Source: Pseudomonadota bacterium
GTDB taxonomy: Bacteria; Pseudomonadota; Gammaproteobacteria; Burkholderiales; Thiobacteraceae
Length of the DNA stretch: 64,000 nt
Reading direction: 5' to 3'
Assembly: GCA_021812385.1 (NCBI GenBank)
Contig: JAKANO010000004.1
Location: 62,001-126,000 of the forward strand
Shown in pieces: positions 12,564 to 21,998 of this stretch. Each line of letters begins with the position of its first letter. Position 1 is the stretch's first letter. The notes beneath the pieces were generated by a model that saw nothing but the letters and a program-made list of their open reading frames with translations, did no database searches and was not told the DNA's origin. Both the position numbers and the translations under genes were made by a program.

Positions 12564-13442
12564 CTAAACGTTCACACCGGCTTGCTGCATGGCCTGATTC
12601 AGCGTGGTGTGAAAGGTCGATGTCAGCGGGGTGAGCGGCAACCGTATACCGGATTCGATTAATCCCATGCGCTGCACGCACCATTTTACCGGGATAGGAT
12701 TGGCTTCTACGAACAGCTTTTCGTGTAAACCGAAGAGCTTGGCATTCGCCGCGCGCGCAGTTTCAAGTTGCCCAGCGAAGGCGGCCGCGCACATTTCATG
12801 CATGAGTTTTGGCGCCACATTGGCCGTCACCGAGATCACGCCATGTCCGCCCAGCAATAACAGCGCCAGCGCGCTGGCATCGTCGCCGCTGTAAATGGCG
12901 AAATCCTTGGGCGCACGCAAAATCAGGTCGGTGCCGCGCTGCAAATTGCCGGTGGCGTCCTTGATGCCCACGATATTCGGGACTTGCGCTAGGCGCAGCG
13001 CAGTATCGTTGGCGATGTCGGCAACGGTGCGCCCCGGGACGTTGTAAATGATTTGCGGGATATCGACCGCTTCGGCGACTGCTTTGAAGTGCAGATACAG
13101 CCCTTCCTGCCCCGGTTTGTTGTAATACGGCGCAACCAGGAGGCAAGCGTCGGCCCCGGCTTTTTTTGCGCTGGCGGTTAATTCCACGGCTTCGCGCGTC
13201 GAATTAGCGCCCGTACCGGCGATCACCGGGAGGCGACCCTTGGCGGTTTGCACCGCGACTTCAATCAGTTTGCAATGTTCGTCGAAATCCACCGTGGGCG
13301 ATTCGCCAGTAGTGCCGACCACCACCAGACCGTCGGTTTGGTTGGCGATGTGAAATTCGATCAATGCGCGATAACGGTCCCAATCCAGGCTGCCGTCCTC
13401 ATGCATGGGGGTCACGAGTGCGACTAGGCTACCCTTGATCAT
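12564..13442 (-). CDS. dapA: 4-hydroxy-tetrahydrodipicolinate synthase
   Basis: Condenses pyruvate with aspartate semialdehyde in the lysine and meso-diaminopimelate pathway. The 292-residue TIM barrel has the Schiff-base lysine Lys161 in GIKDATG, Tyr133 in YNVPGRT and the Thr44-Thr45 pair in GTTGE. First gene of the dapA-bamC-MBL operon. Confidence 0.98.
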   Translation of the reverse strand: MIKGSLVALVTPMHEDGSLDWDRYRALIEFHIANQTDGLVVVGTTGESPTVDFDEHCKLIEVAVQTAKGRLPVIAGTGANSTREAVELTASAKKAGADACLLVAPYYNKPGQEGLYLHFKAVAEAVDIPQIIYNVPGRTVADIANDTALRLAQVPNIVGIKDATGNLQRGTDLILRAPKDFAIYSGDDASALALLLLGGHGVISVTANVAPKLMHEMCAAAFAGQLETARAANAKLFGLHEKLFVEANPIPVKWCVQRMGLIESGIRLPLTPLTSTFHTTLNQAMQQAGVNV

Positions 13443-13520
13443 GCGCTATTTACCTTAAAAAGTTGCCATTTTACCTCAAGCGGAGGATATACGGGATAGC
13501 AGGCCAAAAAGATGAACGGC

Positions 13521-13566
13521 AAAGAAAAACGGCTGGCTGCGGTCACCTAAACCGCAATGCCAGCCG
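13521..13566 (-). terminator. Rho-independent terminator after the small acidic gene
   Basis: Read on the minus strand, CGGCTGGC-A-TTGCGGT pairs with ACCGCAG-CCAGCCG and is followed by TTTTTCTTT. It lies 50 bp past the stop of the 72-residue gene and upstream of dapA. Confidence 0.85.
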
Positions 13567-13615
13567 CTTTCGGATTGGCCGTCAGCCGCGCGCTATTTAG
13601 GCGCGGGCCAGACGA

Positions 13616-13834
13616 TCAATCGATATAGTGGTACATCTTTTCGATGAAGTCGTTGACATCCACATCGGAGAGATCCGAAGGGATCGGATTCTCGGCTTGT
13701 GTGATTTCAAAGTGGTCGACTTCACGATGGATCAAATCGGCAATCGCCGGATTCCATCCGGAAGACAAGGCTTCTTCCTCGTATTCGCCGCCGTATTCGG
13801 TTTCACCCGAGATCATATCTTTCATCACTAGCAT
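13616..13834 (-). CDS. small acidic conserved-type protein, function unknown
   Basis: Not recognised. The 72-residue protein begins MLVMKDMISG and is strongly acidic with no membrane segment. The open frame extends upstream to 13996, but a strong ribosome binding sequence (GGGAGGTG) sits 5 bp before ATG 13834, and the upstream extension overlaps serB, so the short form is chosen. It is monocistronic, with its own terminator. The content of Asp/Glu and Tyr suggests a small soluble adaptor, which is only a guess. Confidence 0.75.
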   Translation of the reverse strand: MLVMKDMISGETEYGGEYEEEALSSGWNPAIADLIHREVDHFEITQAENPIPSDLSDVDVNDFIEKMYHYID

Positions 13835-13959
13835 GGCACACCTCCCGCGGGAACCATTTTCGCCGCTTGTAAAACACTTAACGGCGCTACCCCTCGATAG
13901 GTTTAGTCTAGGACGATCAATTTTTTCTATAGTTGAGTACGGTGCGATTCGAGCAATGA

Positions 13960-14790
13960 TTAAATAAAAAGATTCAATACCGCATCCAGGCCGCAATAAT
14001 TGATGGCATACGTCGTCTGCGCGCGCACCACGGGCTTGGCGCGGTAAGCGATGCTGATACCGGCTTCCCCCAGCATCTTGAGATCGTTGGCGCCATCGCC
14101 GATGGCGATGACTTGTTCGCGCTTTAAGCCGAGTTGGTCGCGCAGGCGTTTGAGATGATCGGCCTTGCCTTGGGCGTCGACGATGGTGCCCAGCACCTTG
14201 CCGGTAAGTTTGCCATCGACGATTTCCAGCGTATTCGATGCGGTGTGATCGAGTTTCAGCCGCGGTTTGAGCTTGTCGGTGAAGAAGGTGAAGCCGCCCG
14301 ACACCAGCAAGGTTTTAATGTTGTGTTGCTGCAAGGTGGCGAGGAAGCGCTCGGCACCCGGCGACAGCTTGAGGCGTTCGTCGTACACGCGCTGCAATGC
14401 GCCCTGTTCCAAGCCGGCGAGCAGGGCGACGCGTTGCGTCAGGCTTTGCGCGAAGTCGATCTCGCCGCGCATGGCGGATTCAGTAATGGCCGCGACTTGC
14501 GGCTTCAGTTGCAGCATGTCGGCGATCTCGTCGATGCACTCAATAGTGATCAGGGTGGAATCCATATCCATCACCACTAAGCCGATCTGGTCCAGGGTTT
14601 GCGTTTCCGGCACGAAGGCGAAGTCGAGCTGGGCTTTGGCACAGAGTGATTCGATTTCTGCGTGTGGGCTGGCATTGGCCAAGCGAAACACGTTGCTTGT
14701 AGTTTGTTCGATGCCATTGGCGCCGGCGAGTTTGGCGAGCTGTTTCAGGTCGTTGGTTTCTACATTGGGGCCTTGGATGATGAGGTGCAT
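13960..14790 (-). CDS. serB: phosphoserine phosphatase
   Basis: Dephosphorylates phosphoserine in serine synthesis. A HAD-superfamily protein of 276 residues with an N-terminal ACT-like region (about 1-65), nucleophile motif DMDSTL (Asp75, Asp77), SGGFTFFT and the GDGANDLKML metal-binding motif. A TTG at 14805 is in frame, but ATG 14790 with GGAAAG upstream is preferred and begins the typical MHLIIQGP sequence. It follows mfd by 15 bp and is probably cotranscribed with it. Confidence 0.95.
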   Translation of the reverse strand: MHLIIQGPNVETNDLKQLAKLAGANGIEQTTSNVFRLANASPHAEIESLCAKAQLDFAFVPETQTLDQIGLVVMDMDSTLITIECIDEIADMLQLKPQVAAITESAMRGEIDFAQSLTQRVALLAGLEQGALQRVYDERLKLSPGAERFLATLQQHNIKTLLVSGGFTFFTDKLKPRLKLDHTASNTLEIVDGKLTGKVLGTIVDAQGKADHLKRLRDQLGLKREQVIAIGDGANDLKMLGEAGISIAYRAKPVVRAQTTYAINYCGLDAVLNLFI

Positions 14791-14805
14791 GGGTTCGCTT
14801 TCCAA

Positions 14806-17800
14806 TTAAGCCGCGAGTTCGCGGAAGATTTCTTGTATTAATTGCGTGCGCCGCGCCACGTCGGCGGAGCGCGTGGCAATCTTGAGCTTGTCCGGCCCCG
14901 CCAATTGGTAGTGCCGTTTCTGCTGGATCAGCGCAATAATCCGCCCCGAATCGATCGGTGGATTCTTGATGAATTGCAATGTCACCGCATCGCTGCTGGC
15001 GTCAATGCGCATAACGCCCAAGGCCTTGGACAGAATGCGTAAGCGGTGGGTGTCGAGCAAAGCCTTGGTTTGCTCCGGCGGCAAGCCGAAGCGGTCGATC
15101 AATTCTTCGTGCAAGGTGTCGAGCGCCTCCAGATTTTCACAGTGGGCGAGGCGCTTGTACAGCACCAGGCGCTCGTGCACATCGGCGCAGTAGTTGTTGG
15201 GCAGCAAGGCCGGGGAATGCAAATTGATTTCGGTGGTGACGTGCAAGGGCTCGGCCATGTCCGGTTCCTTGCCCGCCTTCAGGGATTTCACCGCGCTGTT
15301 CAGCATTTCGGTATACAGATTGAAGCCGATTTCGTGCATTTCGCCGCTTTGCGATTCGCCCAGCATTTCGCCGGCGCCGCGAATTTCCAGGTCGTGCATG
15401 GCCAGATGAAAACCCACGCCCAAGTCTTCCATCAGCTGGATCGCTTCCAGGCGTTTTTTCGCCGAAGGGGTGAGCTTGCTGTCTGGGGTGGTCAGAAGAT
15501 AGGCATAGGCCTGGTGATGCGAACGCCCGACGCGGCCGCGCAGCTGATGCAATTGCGCCAAGCCGAAGCGATCGGCCTTGTTCATGATGATGGTGTTGGC
15601 GCTGGGCACATCGATGCCGGTCTCGATGATGGTGGTGCACAGCAGCACATTGAAGCGCTGATGATAGAAATCGCGCATCACATGCTCTAGTTCGCGTTCG
15701 CGCATTTGGCCGTGCGCCACGGCGATGCGCGCCTCGGGCAGGATTTTTTGCAATTTTTCCTGCATGTTGACGATGGTCTCGACCTCGTTATGCAGGAAAT
15801 ATACTTGGCCGCCGCGCTTCAACTCGCGCAACACCGCTTCGCGGATCAGGCCCTCGCTAAAGTCATGCACGAAAGTTTTAATCGACAGCCGTTTCTGCGG
15901 CGCGGTAGCGATCACGGAAAAATCGCGCAAGCCCTCCATCGCCATCGACAAGGTGCGCGGGATCGGCGTTGCCGTGAGCGTCAGCACATCCACTTCGGCG
16001 CGCATCGCCTTCAGGCGTTCTTTTTGGCGCACGCCGAAGCGGTGCTCTTCGTCGATGATCACCAGGCCTAAATTTTTGAACACCACATCTTTTTGAATCA
16101 GGCGATGCGTGCCGATGATGATGTCGATATTGCCTGCCGCAAGCAGTTTGAGCGCCTCGGTCTGTTCCTTGGCGGAACGGAAGCGCGAAATTTCGGCGAT
16201 CTTCACCGGCCATTCGCTGAAGCGGTCGGAGAAAGTATTGAAATGCTGCTCGGCCAGCAGCGTGGTCGGCACCAGGATCGCCACTTGCGCGCCATCGGCC
16301 ACGGCCAGAAAGGCGGCGCGCAGGGCGACTTCCGTCTTGCCGAAGCCGACATCGCCGCAGACCAGGCGATCCATGGGCTTGCCCTGGGTCATGTCCTGGA
16401 TCACCGCGCCAATCGCGGCGGCTTGGTCCGGCGTCTCTTCGAATTGGAAGTTGGCGCAGAAGGCCTCGTAGTCTTGCGGCTTTAAGGTAAATGCATGCCC
16501 TTGTCGCGCCGCGCGCTGGGCGTAGAGATTGAGCAATTCAGCTGCGGTATCGCGTACTTGTTGCAGTGCCTTGCGTTTGGCTTTCTCCCATTGCCCGCTG
16601 CCCAATTTATGCAGCGGCGCGGATTCCGGGGCGGCGCCGCTGTAACGGCTGATCAGGTGCAGGTTGGCTACCGGCACGAATAATTTATCGCCACCCGCAT
16701 ATTCCAGTTCCAAAAATTCCGTCTCGCCTTCGCCCAAGTCCATGCCGATCAGCCCCAGATAGCGGCCGATGCCGTGATCCTCATGCACCACCGGATCGCC
16801 TACGCGCACCTCGGACAAATCGCGCAGCATGTGTTCGCTGGTGGTTTTGCGCGCCTCGCGCAGCCGCGCCTGGCGCACTTGCTGCGCATACAGCTCGCTT
16901 TCCGTCACCAGCGCGATTTTTTCTTCGGGCAGGATGAATCCTTGGCCGATGGGCAGCGCCGCCAGCATGAGCCGGTCTGCGCTGGCCTGGAATGCCGCAA
17001 AGTTCTCGGCCAGGGTCGGCTGCAGGCCATGTTCGGCGAAGAATTGCGCCATGGTCTCGCGCCGCCCCAGGCTTTCTGCCGCGATCAGGACGCGGCCATC
17101 GAAGCTTTGTAGAAAGTATTGAAACTGGCTCAAAGGCTGTTCGGCGCGGCGATCCACATGAATCGGCGGCAGGGCAGTGGTGGCGCAGGCTTGGGTATGC
17201 GCCGGCAGTTCCGCGGCGGGTTCCAGCAACTCGATGCGCGGATAGATTTTAAGCGCCGCAAACAACTGCTCGCTGGACAAAAACAATTGCTCCGGCGGCA
17301 GCAACGGTCGTTCACGGTCGCCACTCAGTAATTCATAGCGCGAACGCGTATCGCGCCAAAATTGATCCGCGGCATCCAATACGCGGTGGTGCAAACACAG
17401 CAGCGTATCGGGCGGCAGGTAATCGATCAGCGTGGCGGTCTCGTCGAAAAACAAGGGGAAATAATATTCGATGCCGGGCGGCGCCATGCCCTGGCTGACA
17501 TCCTTGTAGATGCGGCTTTTGGACGGATCGCCCTCGAATTGGTCGCGGAATTTTTGGCGGAAGTTGGCGATGCCGGCTTCGTTGAGCGGAAATTCGCGCG
17601 CCGGAAGTAGGCGCACCTCATTGACCGGATAAATACTGCGCTGCGTATCGACATCGAAAGTGCGCAGGGTTTCGATTTCGTTATCGAACAAGTCGATGCG
17701 GTAGGGCACGCTGCTGCCCATGGGGAACAAATCGATCACGCCGCCGCGCACGCTGTATTCGCCCGGCGCTTGCACTTGCGTTACATGGGTGTAGGAAGCG

Positions 17801-18231
17801 AGCGTCATTTGCTTGCGCAAGCCATCCACGTCCAAGCGCTCGCCTTGCTTCAGGAAAAAAGTATGCGCCGCTAGAAAGTTCTTTGGCGGTAATCGATACA
17901 ACGCGGTGGTCACCGGCACGATGGCGATATCGAACGCCGTATGGCTAATTTGATTCAGCGTGGCCAGGCGTTCCGACACCAAATCCTGGTGCGGCGAGAA
18001 CTTGTCATAGGGCAGGGTTTCCCAGTCCGGCAGCAGATGCACGCGCAGATCGGGGGCAAAGCACAGGATTTCATCGCGCAAGCGCTGCGCGTCCAGCGCT
18101 GAGGCGCTGAGCACGAGCAGCGGGCGCTGGGTTGCAGCGTATTGCGCCAGCGCCAGCGCATCGGCAGCACCGGTGAGGCTGGTATAGCGGCGAAATTGGC
18201 CGGGAGTAGGGGTAGCGCCGGTGAGCAACAT
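14806..18231 (-). CDS. mfd: transcription-repair coupling factor Mfd
   Basis: Releases RNA polymerase stalled at DNA lesions and recruits UvrA. Taken from ATG 18231 the protein is 1141 residues, against about 1148 in E. coli. It has the UvrB-like N-terminal region, the RNA-polymerase-interacting CarD-like segment (HEDHGIGRYLGL), a superfamily 2 translocase with Walker A GDVGFGKTEVA and DEEHRFG, and the C-terminal TRCF domain. The frame is open further upstream to 18642, but that part overlaps the divergent HD-GYP-like gene and has no Mfd-like sequence. Together with the umuDC operon it adds to the repair genes here. Confidence 0.96.
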   Translation of the reverse strand: MLLTGATPTPGQFRRYTSLTGAADALALAQYAATQRPLLVLSASALDAQRLRDEILCFAPDLRVHLLPDWETLPYDKFSPHQDLVSERLATLNQISHTAFDIAIVPVTTALYRLPPKNFLAAHTFFLKQGERLDVDGLRKQMTLASYTHVTQVQAPGEYSVRGGVIDLFPMGSSVPYRIDLFDNEIETLRTFDVDTQRSIYPVNEVRLLPAREFPLNEAGIANFRQKFRDQFEGDPSKSRIYKDVSQGMAPPGIEYYFPLFFDETATLIDYLPPDTLLCLHHRVLDAADQFWRDTRSRYELLSGDRERPLLPPEQLFLSSEQLFAALKIYPRIELLEPAAELPAHTQACATTALPPIHVDRRAEQPLSQFQYFLQSFDGRVLIAAESLGRRETMAQFFAEHGLQPTLAENFAAFQASADRLMLAALPIGQGFILPEEKIALVTESELYAQQVRQARLREARKTTSEHMLRDLSEVRVGDPVVHEDHGIGRYLGLIGMDLGEGETEFLELEYAGGDKLFVPVANLHLISRYSGAAPESAPLHKLGSGQWEKAKRKALQQVRDTAAELLNLYAQRAARQGHAFTLKPQDYEAFCANFQFEETPDQAAAIGAVIQDMTQGKPMDRLVCGDVGFGKTEVALRAAFLAVADGAQVAILVPTTLLAEQHFNTFSDRFSEWPVKIAEISRFRSAKEQTEALKLLAAGNIDIIIGTHRLIQKDVVFKNLGLVIIDEEHRFGVRQKERLKAMRAEVDVLTLTATPIPRTLSMAMEGLRDFSVIATAPQKRLSIKTFVHDFSEGLIREAVLRELKRGGQVYFLHNEVETIVNMQEKLQKILPEARIAVAHGQMRERELEHVMRDFYHQRFNVLLCTTIIETGIDVPSANTIIMNKADRFGLAQLHQLRGRVGRSHHQAYAYLLTTPDSKLTPSAKKRLEAIQLMEDLGVGFHLAMHDLEIRGAGEMLGESQSGEMHEIGFNLYTEMLNSAVKSLKAGKEPDMAEPLHVTTEINLHSPALLPNNYCADVHERLVLYKRLAHCENLEALDTLHEELIDRFGLPPEQTKALLDTHRLRILSKALGVMRIDASSDAVTLQFIKNPPIDSGRIIALIQQKRHYQLAGPDKLKIATRSADVARRTQLIQEIFRELAA

Positions 18232-18337
18232 GGCAGGGAAAAAGCCTGCATTATAAGCCAAAGGTAATATGGTGGTGGGGCTTAAGTTAGCGGTATGCAC
18301 GGCCGTTAGCCTAGATATCCCTATTCGAAAGTATGTT

Positions 18338-19453
18338 ATGGAACTGCAAGTGATTCGCCATGACCAAGTGCCGATTGGCAAACCATTGCCGTGTAATGTG
18401 TACGACCGGGACGGCAAACTGGTGCTCAAGGCTGGCGAAGTCGTCAACTCAAATCGGCAATTGGAAGAGCTCAAGGATAATGGGTTTTTTATCCCCAAGC
18501 GCGACAAAGCGGCACCGCCGCCGCCCCCACCCAAGGAGTCGCCGTTCGCCTTGCTCGATCCGATGCCGGCGCAAGTCGAGCGTTTATATGGCCGCATGTC
18601 GGTGGAACCCGATTTTCCGGGCCGTGTTTCGGCGGTGGCCAAAAATATTCAAAAAGCCTGTGAAATCGACCGTGAAGCCTGTGTGGCTTGGCTATTCTTG
18701 GCGAGCGATATGCGCTATGTGATCGGCCATCCGATCCTCACGGCCATCTTGTGCGAGCTCGTCGCGCGCCAACTGGGTTGGCCGGAAGAAGAGCGCTTGG
18801 TCCTACTCAATGCGGCGCTGACCATGAATATTGCCCAGCTTGTAGTGCAAGATAAATTGCATCGTCAAGCGCAAAAACTCGATCCGCCGCAGCGTGCGCA
18901 GATCAACGAGCATTGCGGTCAGGCGCTGGAAATGCTGCAAACATACGAGGTGACGGATGCGCTTTGGCTGAGCGCGGTAGTGCAGCATCACGAACGCCTG
19001 GATGGCAGCGGCTATCCCGGCGCGCTGAAGGGTGAGTCTATCGCGCGCGAGGCGCGCTTGATCGCGGTGGCCGATGTCTATGCCGCGCTGATCAGCGAAC
19101 AGGCCCACCGGCGCGCCTTTGCCGCCAATGCCGCGCTCAAGGAAATATACATGCTGCGCGGCAAGCAACTCGACAGCCAAATGACGGAGATGCTGATTAA
19201 AGTCGTCGGCGTATTCCCACCCGGCAGTTATGTGCGGCTGGCCAACGGCGAAATCGCCGTCGTGACGCGCAACGGCCCGACGCCGACCGCGCCCATCGTG
19301 TATAGCTTCGTCAACCCGCGCGGCCAGTCGATTAATGTTTACGCCAAACGCGAATGCGTGAATCCGCAATTCGCGATCAAAGAAGTGCTGACCAAATCCA
19401 AGGTCGACGCCACGCTCAACAACCGGGCTGCGCTCTGGGGCTATAAAACCTAA
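18338..19453 (+). CDS. HD-GYP-like protein with degenerate HD site
   Basis: The 371-residue protein has an N-terminal beta-rich domain (about 1-55) and a Pro-rich linker (60-66). An HD-GYP-like domain (about 100-285) follows. The GYP part is well kept: HHERLDGSGYP at 217-227 and IAVADVYAAL after it. The position expected to read HDIGK reads MNIAQ (Met163, Asn164), so the metal-binding His-Asp pair is missing. Cyclic di-GMP hydrolysis is therefore unlikely and a binding or scaffold role more likely (inference). The ATG at 18338 is favoured over the upstream ATG at 18269, which lies nearer the divergent mfd start. Confidence 0.8.
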   Translation: MELQVIRHDQVPIGKPLPCNVYDRDGKLVLKAGEVVNSNRQLEELKDNGFFIPKRDKAAPPPPPPKESPFALLDPMPAQVERLYGRMSVEPDFPGRVSAVAKNIQKACEIDREACVAWLFLASDMRYVIGHPILTAILCELVARQLGWPEEERLVLLNAALTMNIAQLVVQDKLHRQAQKLDPPQRAQINEHCGQALEMLQTYEVTDALWLSAVVQHHERLDGSGYPGALKGESIAREARLIAVADVYAALISEQAHRRAFAANAALKEIYMLRGKQLDSQMTEMLIKVVGVFPPGSYVRLANGEIAVVTRNGPTPTAPIVYSFVNPRGQSINVYAKRECVNPQFAIKEVLTKSKVDATLNNRAALWGYKT

Positions 19454-19551
19454 GCGGGCCTAAGCAACTTTATTTCGCCGCCTGCAGAGTGTTATCATGC
19501 TTTGCTGTTGTCATATTTCTCATCCGGGTGCGAGCGCGCGCGATAAATGCC

Positions 19552-20487
19552 ATGAAGTATTTTCTACGATACCTGCTGCTGTTGCCGACGGTGGTTTGGG
19601 CGGCCGGCAACCAAGCCGTGCTCTACGACAGCTACGGCAGCAGCGATCGTTTCGTCATTGAAGGGCGCGTGATCGAGGCGAAAAAGCAGGCGGCAGCTAA
19701 AAATGATGATGCCTGGTATAGCAACCTTTGGCATAACCTACGCACGCTGAAAAACTCCGATCGGGAAGGCGTTAAGCTCACAGTCAAAGTGAGCGACCAG
19801 GAAGCGCACACGGTTTCAGCAGAAGAAGGCTATTTCCACGTGGCGCTGACGCCACAGCGGCCTTTGCCCCCGGGTTGGCACGCGGTGAATGTGCAAGGCA
19901 AGGGAGCGCAAGGCGTCGGCTGGGTGCTGATCGTACCCAAGAGCAACACCCTCGGCATCATTTCCGATATCGACGACACTGTGCTTATCTCCGATGTGCC
20001 GGACAAAAGCAAGTTACTCAAAAATACCTTTCTCAAAAACCCAACACAGCGCCAGGCGTTTCCCGGCACGGCGGATTTTTATCGGCGCCTTCTGGCGCAA
20101 AATAGCGATCCGAAGGCTACGCCCATGTTTTATGTATCGGCCTCCCCGCGCCAGTTAGCGGAAAGCATTAAGACATTTTTAATGGAAAATAACTTCCCGC
20201 AAGGCGTGCTGGTGACCAAGCAGATCAACGGTAACGGCCACGATCCCTTACTGGATCAAAAGGAGTATAAAGCCGCCAAAATTGAAGCCATCTTTTCGGC
20301 TTTACCCTGGGTCAAGTTCGTTTTGGTGGGCGACGATGGCGAGCTCGACCCGGAAACTTATCGCGCCCTGCAAGAAAAATATCCGCAGCATGTTGCCGCC
20401 ATCTACATCCGCAAAGTGAGTCCGGATCCAAAGCGTAAAACCTATGCGGGGCAGTTGGACTTAACGATGGCCAGCGGGCGACAATAG
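19552..20487 (+). CDS. exported App1-like (DUF2183) phosphatase
   Basis: A 311-residue protein with a signal peptide (about 1-18) and a HAD-like phosphatase domain of the yeast App1/DUF2183 type: nucleophile motif SDIDDTVL (Asp139, Asp141, Thr143), the VSASP segment in the middle, and VGDDGELDPE late. App1 itself is a phosphatidate phosphatase. An in-frame ATG at 19489 would add 21 residues and spoil the clean signal peptide, so ATG 19552 is used. The predicted location is the periplasm, with phospholipid or a phospho-ester as possible substrate. Confidence 0.8.
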   Translation: MKYFLRYLLLLPTVVWAAGNQAVLYDSYGSSDRFVIEGRVIEAKKQAAAKNDDAWYSNLWHNLRTLKNSDREGVKLTVKVSDQEAHTVSAEEGYFHVALTPQRPLPPGWHAVNVQGKGAQGVGWVLIVPKSNTLGIISDIDDTVLISDVPDKSKLLKNTFLKNPTQRQAFPGTADFYRRLLAQNSDPKATPMFYVSASPRQLAESIKTFLMENNFPQGVLVTKQINGNGHDPLLDQKEYKAAKIEAIFSALPWVKFVLVGDDGELDPETYRALQEKYPQHVAAIYIRKVSPDPKRKTYAGQLDLTMASGRQ

Positions 20488-20533
20488 TTAAATTCCTACG
20501 CTGGCGCCACTTCAGAAAGAGACGCCAGCTTAG

Positions 20534-20555
20534 GTCAATTGTAAGGCCAGACCCA
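20534..20555 (+). repeat. single arm of the REP-like element
   Basis: The 22-bp sequence ending TGTAAGGCCAGACCCA matches, with two differences, the right arm of the palindrome at 23342-23365 in the same orientation. The pair brackets the lipoprotein and toxin-remnant block. Confidence 0.7.
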
Positions 20556-20595
20556 TTGCCCATAGGCGGCGGACAGCATTGGTCAACAGGGCGAG

Positions 20596-21312
20596 CTATT
20601 GACCGGCCGCATCAGCCAGGCCGGTTTCCGTCAGAAAGCGCTTGAAGCAGGAATCGACAATGGTTTGGGCGCTGGCGTTCAGTGCGGCGTAGTCGTTGGA
20701 TTGCCATTGATCGAGCGGCATTTTTTCCGGCGCGGAGGCCACGCAGGAGACGGTTTTCAACGGGTTGGTTTGACCGTGGGATTTTTCAAGGACACTCACT
20801 TGAAGCTGGTAGTTCAACGCGTAATCCTCACTTCCAAGGAATGACACGTATCCCAATTCCCATAAGGGAGCGCTGACGGCAATCGACAGATCCTGATCTA
20901 TAGGGCTGGATGACGGATCGCTCTTCGCCAAATAGTCCGAAATCGTTTTGGCCAAGGCCAAATCTGCGCCTTTGCCGGAAGCCACGCTGTAGCTGGTGGG
21001 TAGGGCCTTTGACAGTTCGTTGCCGAAGGTGGTGGCAATGTCAACGTTGGCCTGGAATTGCTGGGGATTGGACGCGCTACCCGAACTGCCCACCACACTG
21101 CTGACCACGGAAGCGAAGACGAAGTTGCCGACCGCCTGGGCTTTCGTTCTTTCGGTCAACTGCGCGGGTTGCGTGATGGGCAGCACGGTGACATGGGCAT
21201 GCTGAATTTTATTTCTGAGCTCTGCGGGGGTTGCGGTGAGGGTGGTGTTAGTGGCGCAGGCGGATAGTAATAGGCAGCCGGTTAACGCGGATGCGATGGG
21301 AAGGTGTTTCAT
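20596..21312 (-). CDS. lipoprotein, function unknown
   Basis: Not recognised. A 238-residue protein with a lipobox LLSAC (Cys19) and a low-hydrophobicity remainder. Near residue 70 a Gly/Ser/Val-rich patch (ASVVSSVVGSSGSAS) could insert into membrane or be flexible. Two later Cys residues might form a disulphide. It is the most downstream gene of the accessory block and is separated by 122 bp from the lipoprotein pair upstream, so it may be transcribed alone. Confidence 0.7.
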   Translation of the reverse strand: MKHLPIASALTGCLLLSACATNTTLTATPAELRNKIQHAHVTVLPITQPAQLTERTKAQAVGNFVFASVVSSVVGSSGSASNPQQFQANVDIATTFGNELSKALPTSYSVASGKGADLALAKTISDYLAKSDPSSSPIDQDLSIAVSAPLWELGYVSFLGSEDYALNYQLQVSVLEKSHGQTNPLKTVSCVASAPEKMPLDQWQSNDYAALNASAQTIVDSCFKRFLTETGLADAAGQ

Positions 21313-21434
21313 GAGGGTTCCTGTTAAGAGTAGAAAAAAAGTTCGTGCAGGTTGTTGAGGTGATAATTGATGAAATTAGACTTGCGCCAAAGGGTACTAG
21401 ATAAATTGCATGGGAATGGCTTGTACCCTAAAGA

Positions 21435-21998
21435 TTATTTAGTCTCATATCGAGTTGCGCATCGTCGGAAAGGCAAACTATTCAACGGGGGAAACTCGCT
21501 GATTACCTTGCCCTCTATTGTTTTGGTCAATCGATGCAGTTCCAGTCCCTGACAGATGCCATGCTCAAATTTCATGTAAGTCTCATAATCCGCGCCAGGT
21601 TGCGGCGTGAACATCTGATAAATCGGGCCGCAATGCTCCCAGGCGCCATTGCCCGACTGCAATTGCCAATACAGTTTAATGGTCATGATCTGATCGGCTG
21701 GCACTGCGTATTCGCGATAATGGCTGCCCGGCATATCGGCGGGCAGAGGCATGCCCAGCGTCTTATTCGGCGTAAAGTAGGAGAATCCGCCAGCTGCCGC
21801 ATGAATATTCGGATGCGCTTGGCCATCGCATACGTCACCCAAAATCAGGTAGGCTGAGGTGCCAAGATACACACGAATCCGCGCCTGGTGCGCGGGGTCG
21901 AACGGGGATGTACTTGTTTCCGTGGATGCACATCCAGCTAGTGCCAAGCACATATAAAATAGTGCAGCGGCGAAGCGTACGTCTTTACTGTGCTTCAA
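21435..21998 (-). CDS. lipoprotein, candidate immunity partner B
   Basis: Not recognised by family. The 187-residue product has a lipobox ALAGC (Cys23). It starts at TTG 21998 with AAGGAAAT just upstream; that codon overlaps the stop of the preceding lipoprotein gene (TTGA), so the two are translationally coupled. Several Cys residues (in GDVCDGQ, EHCGP, HGICQG) suggest disulphides in the periplasm. Position behind a lipase-like toxin remnant suggests a periplasmic immunity role, as for lipase toxins whose immunity proteins are lipoproteins (inference). Confidence 0.7.
   Translation of the reverse strand: MKHSKDVRFAAALFYMCLALAGCASTETSTSPFDPAHQARIRVYLGTSAYLILGDVCDGQAHPNIHAAAGGFSYFTPNKTLGMPLPADMPGSHYREYAVPADQIMTIKLYWQLQSGNGAWEHCGPIYQMFTPQPGADYETYMKFEHGICQGLELHRLTKTIEGKVISEFPPLNSLPFRRCATRYETK

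Noticed and set aside
13835..13996. N-terminal extension of the small acidic gene
   Set aside because: Overlaps serB and lacks a ribosome binding site, whereas ATG 13834 has GGGAGGTG.
18232..18642. 137-codon upstream extension of mfd
   Set aside because: Sequence is unlike Mfd, rich in Gly/Ser/Thr, and overlaps the divergent HD-GYP-like gene; ATG 18231 gives the family length.
18360..18722. Short plus-strand frame inside the HD-GYP-like gene
   Set aside because: Arg/Met/Pro-rich shifted frame without a ribosome binding site.
20500..20529. Possible terminator after the App1-like gene
   Set aside because: 7-bp arms with a 16-base loop and no T-run; too weak to call.
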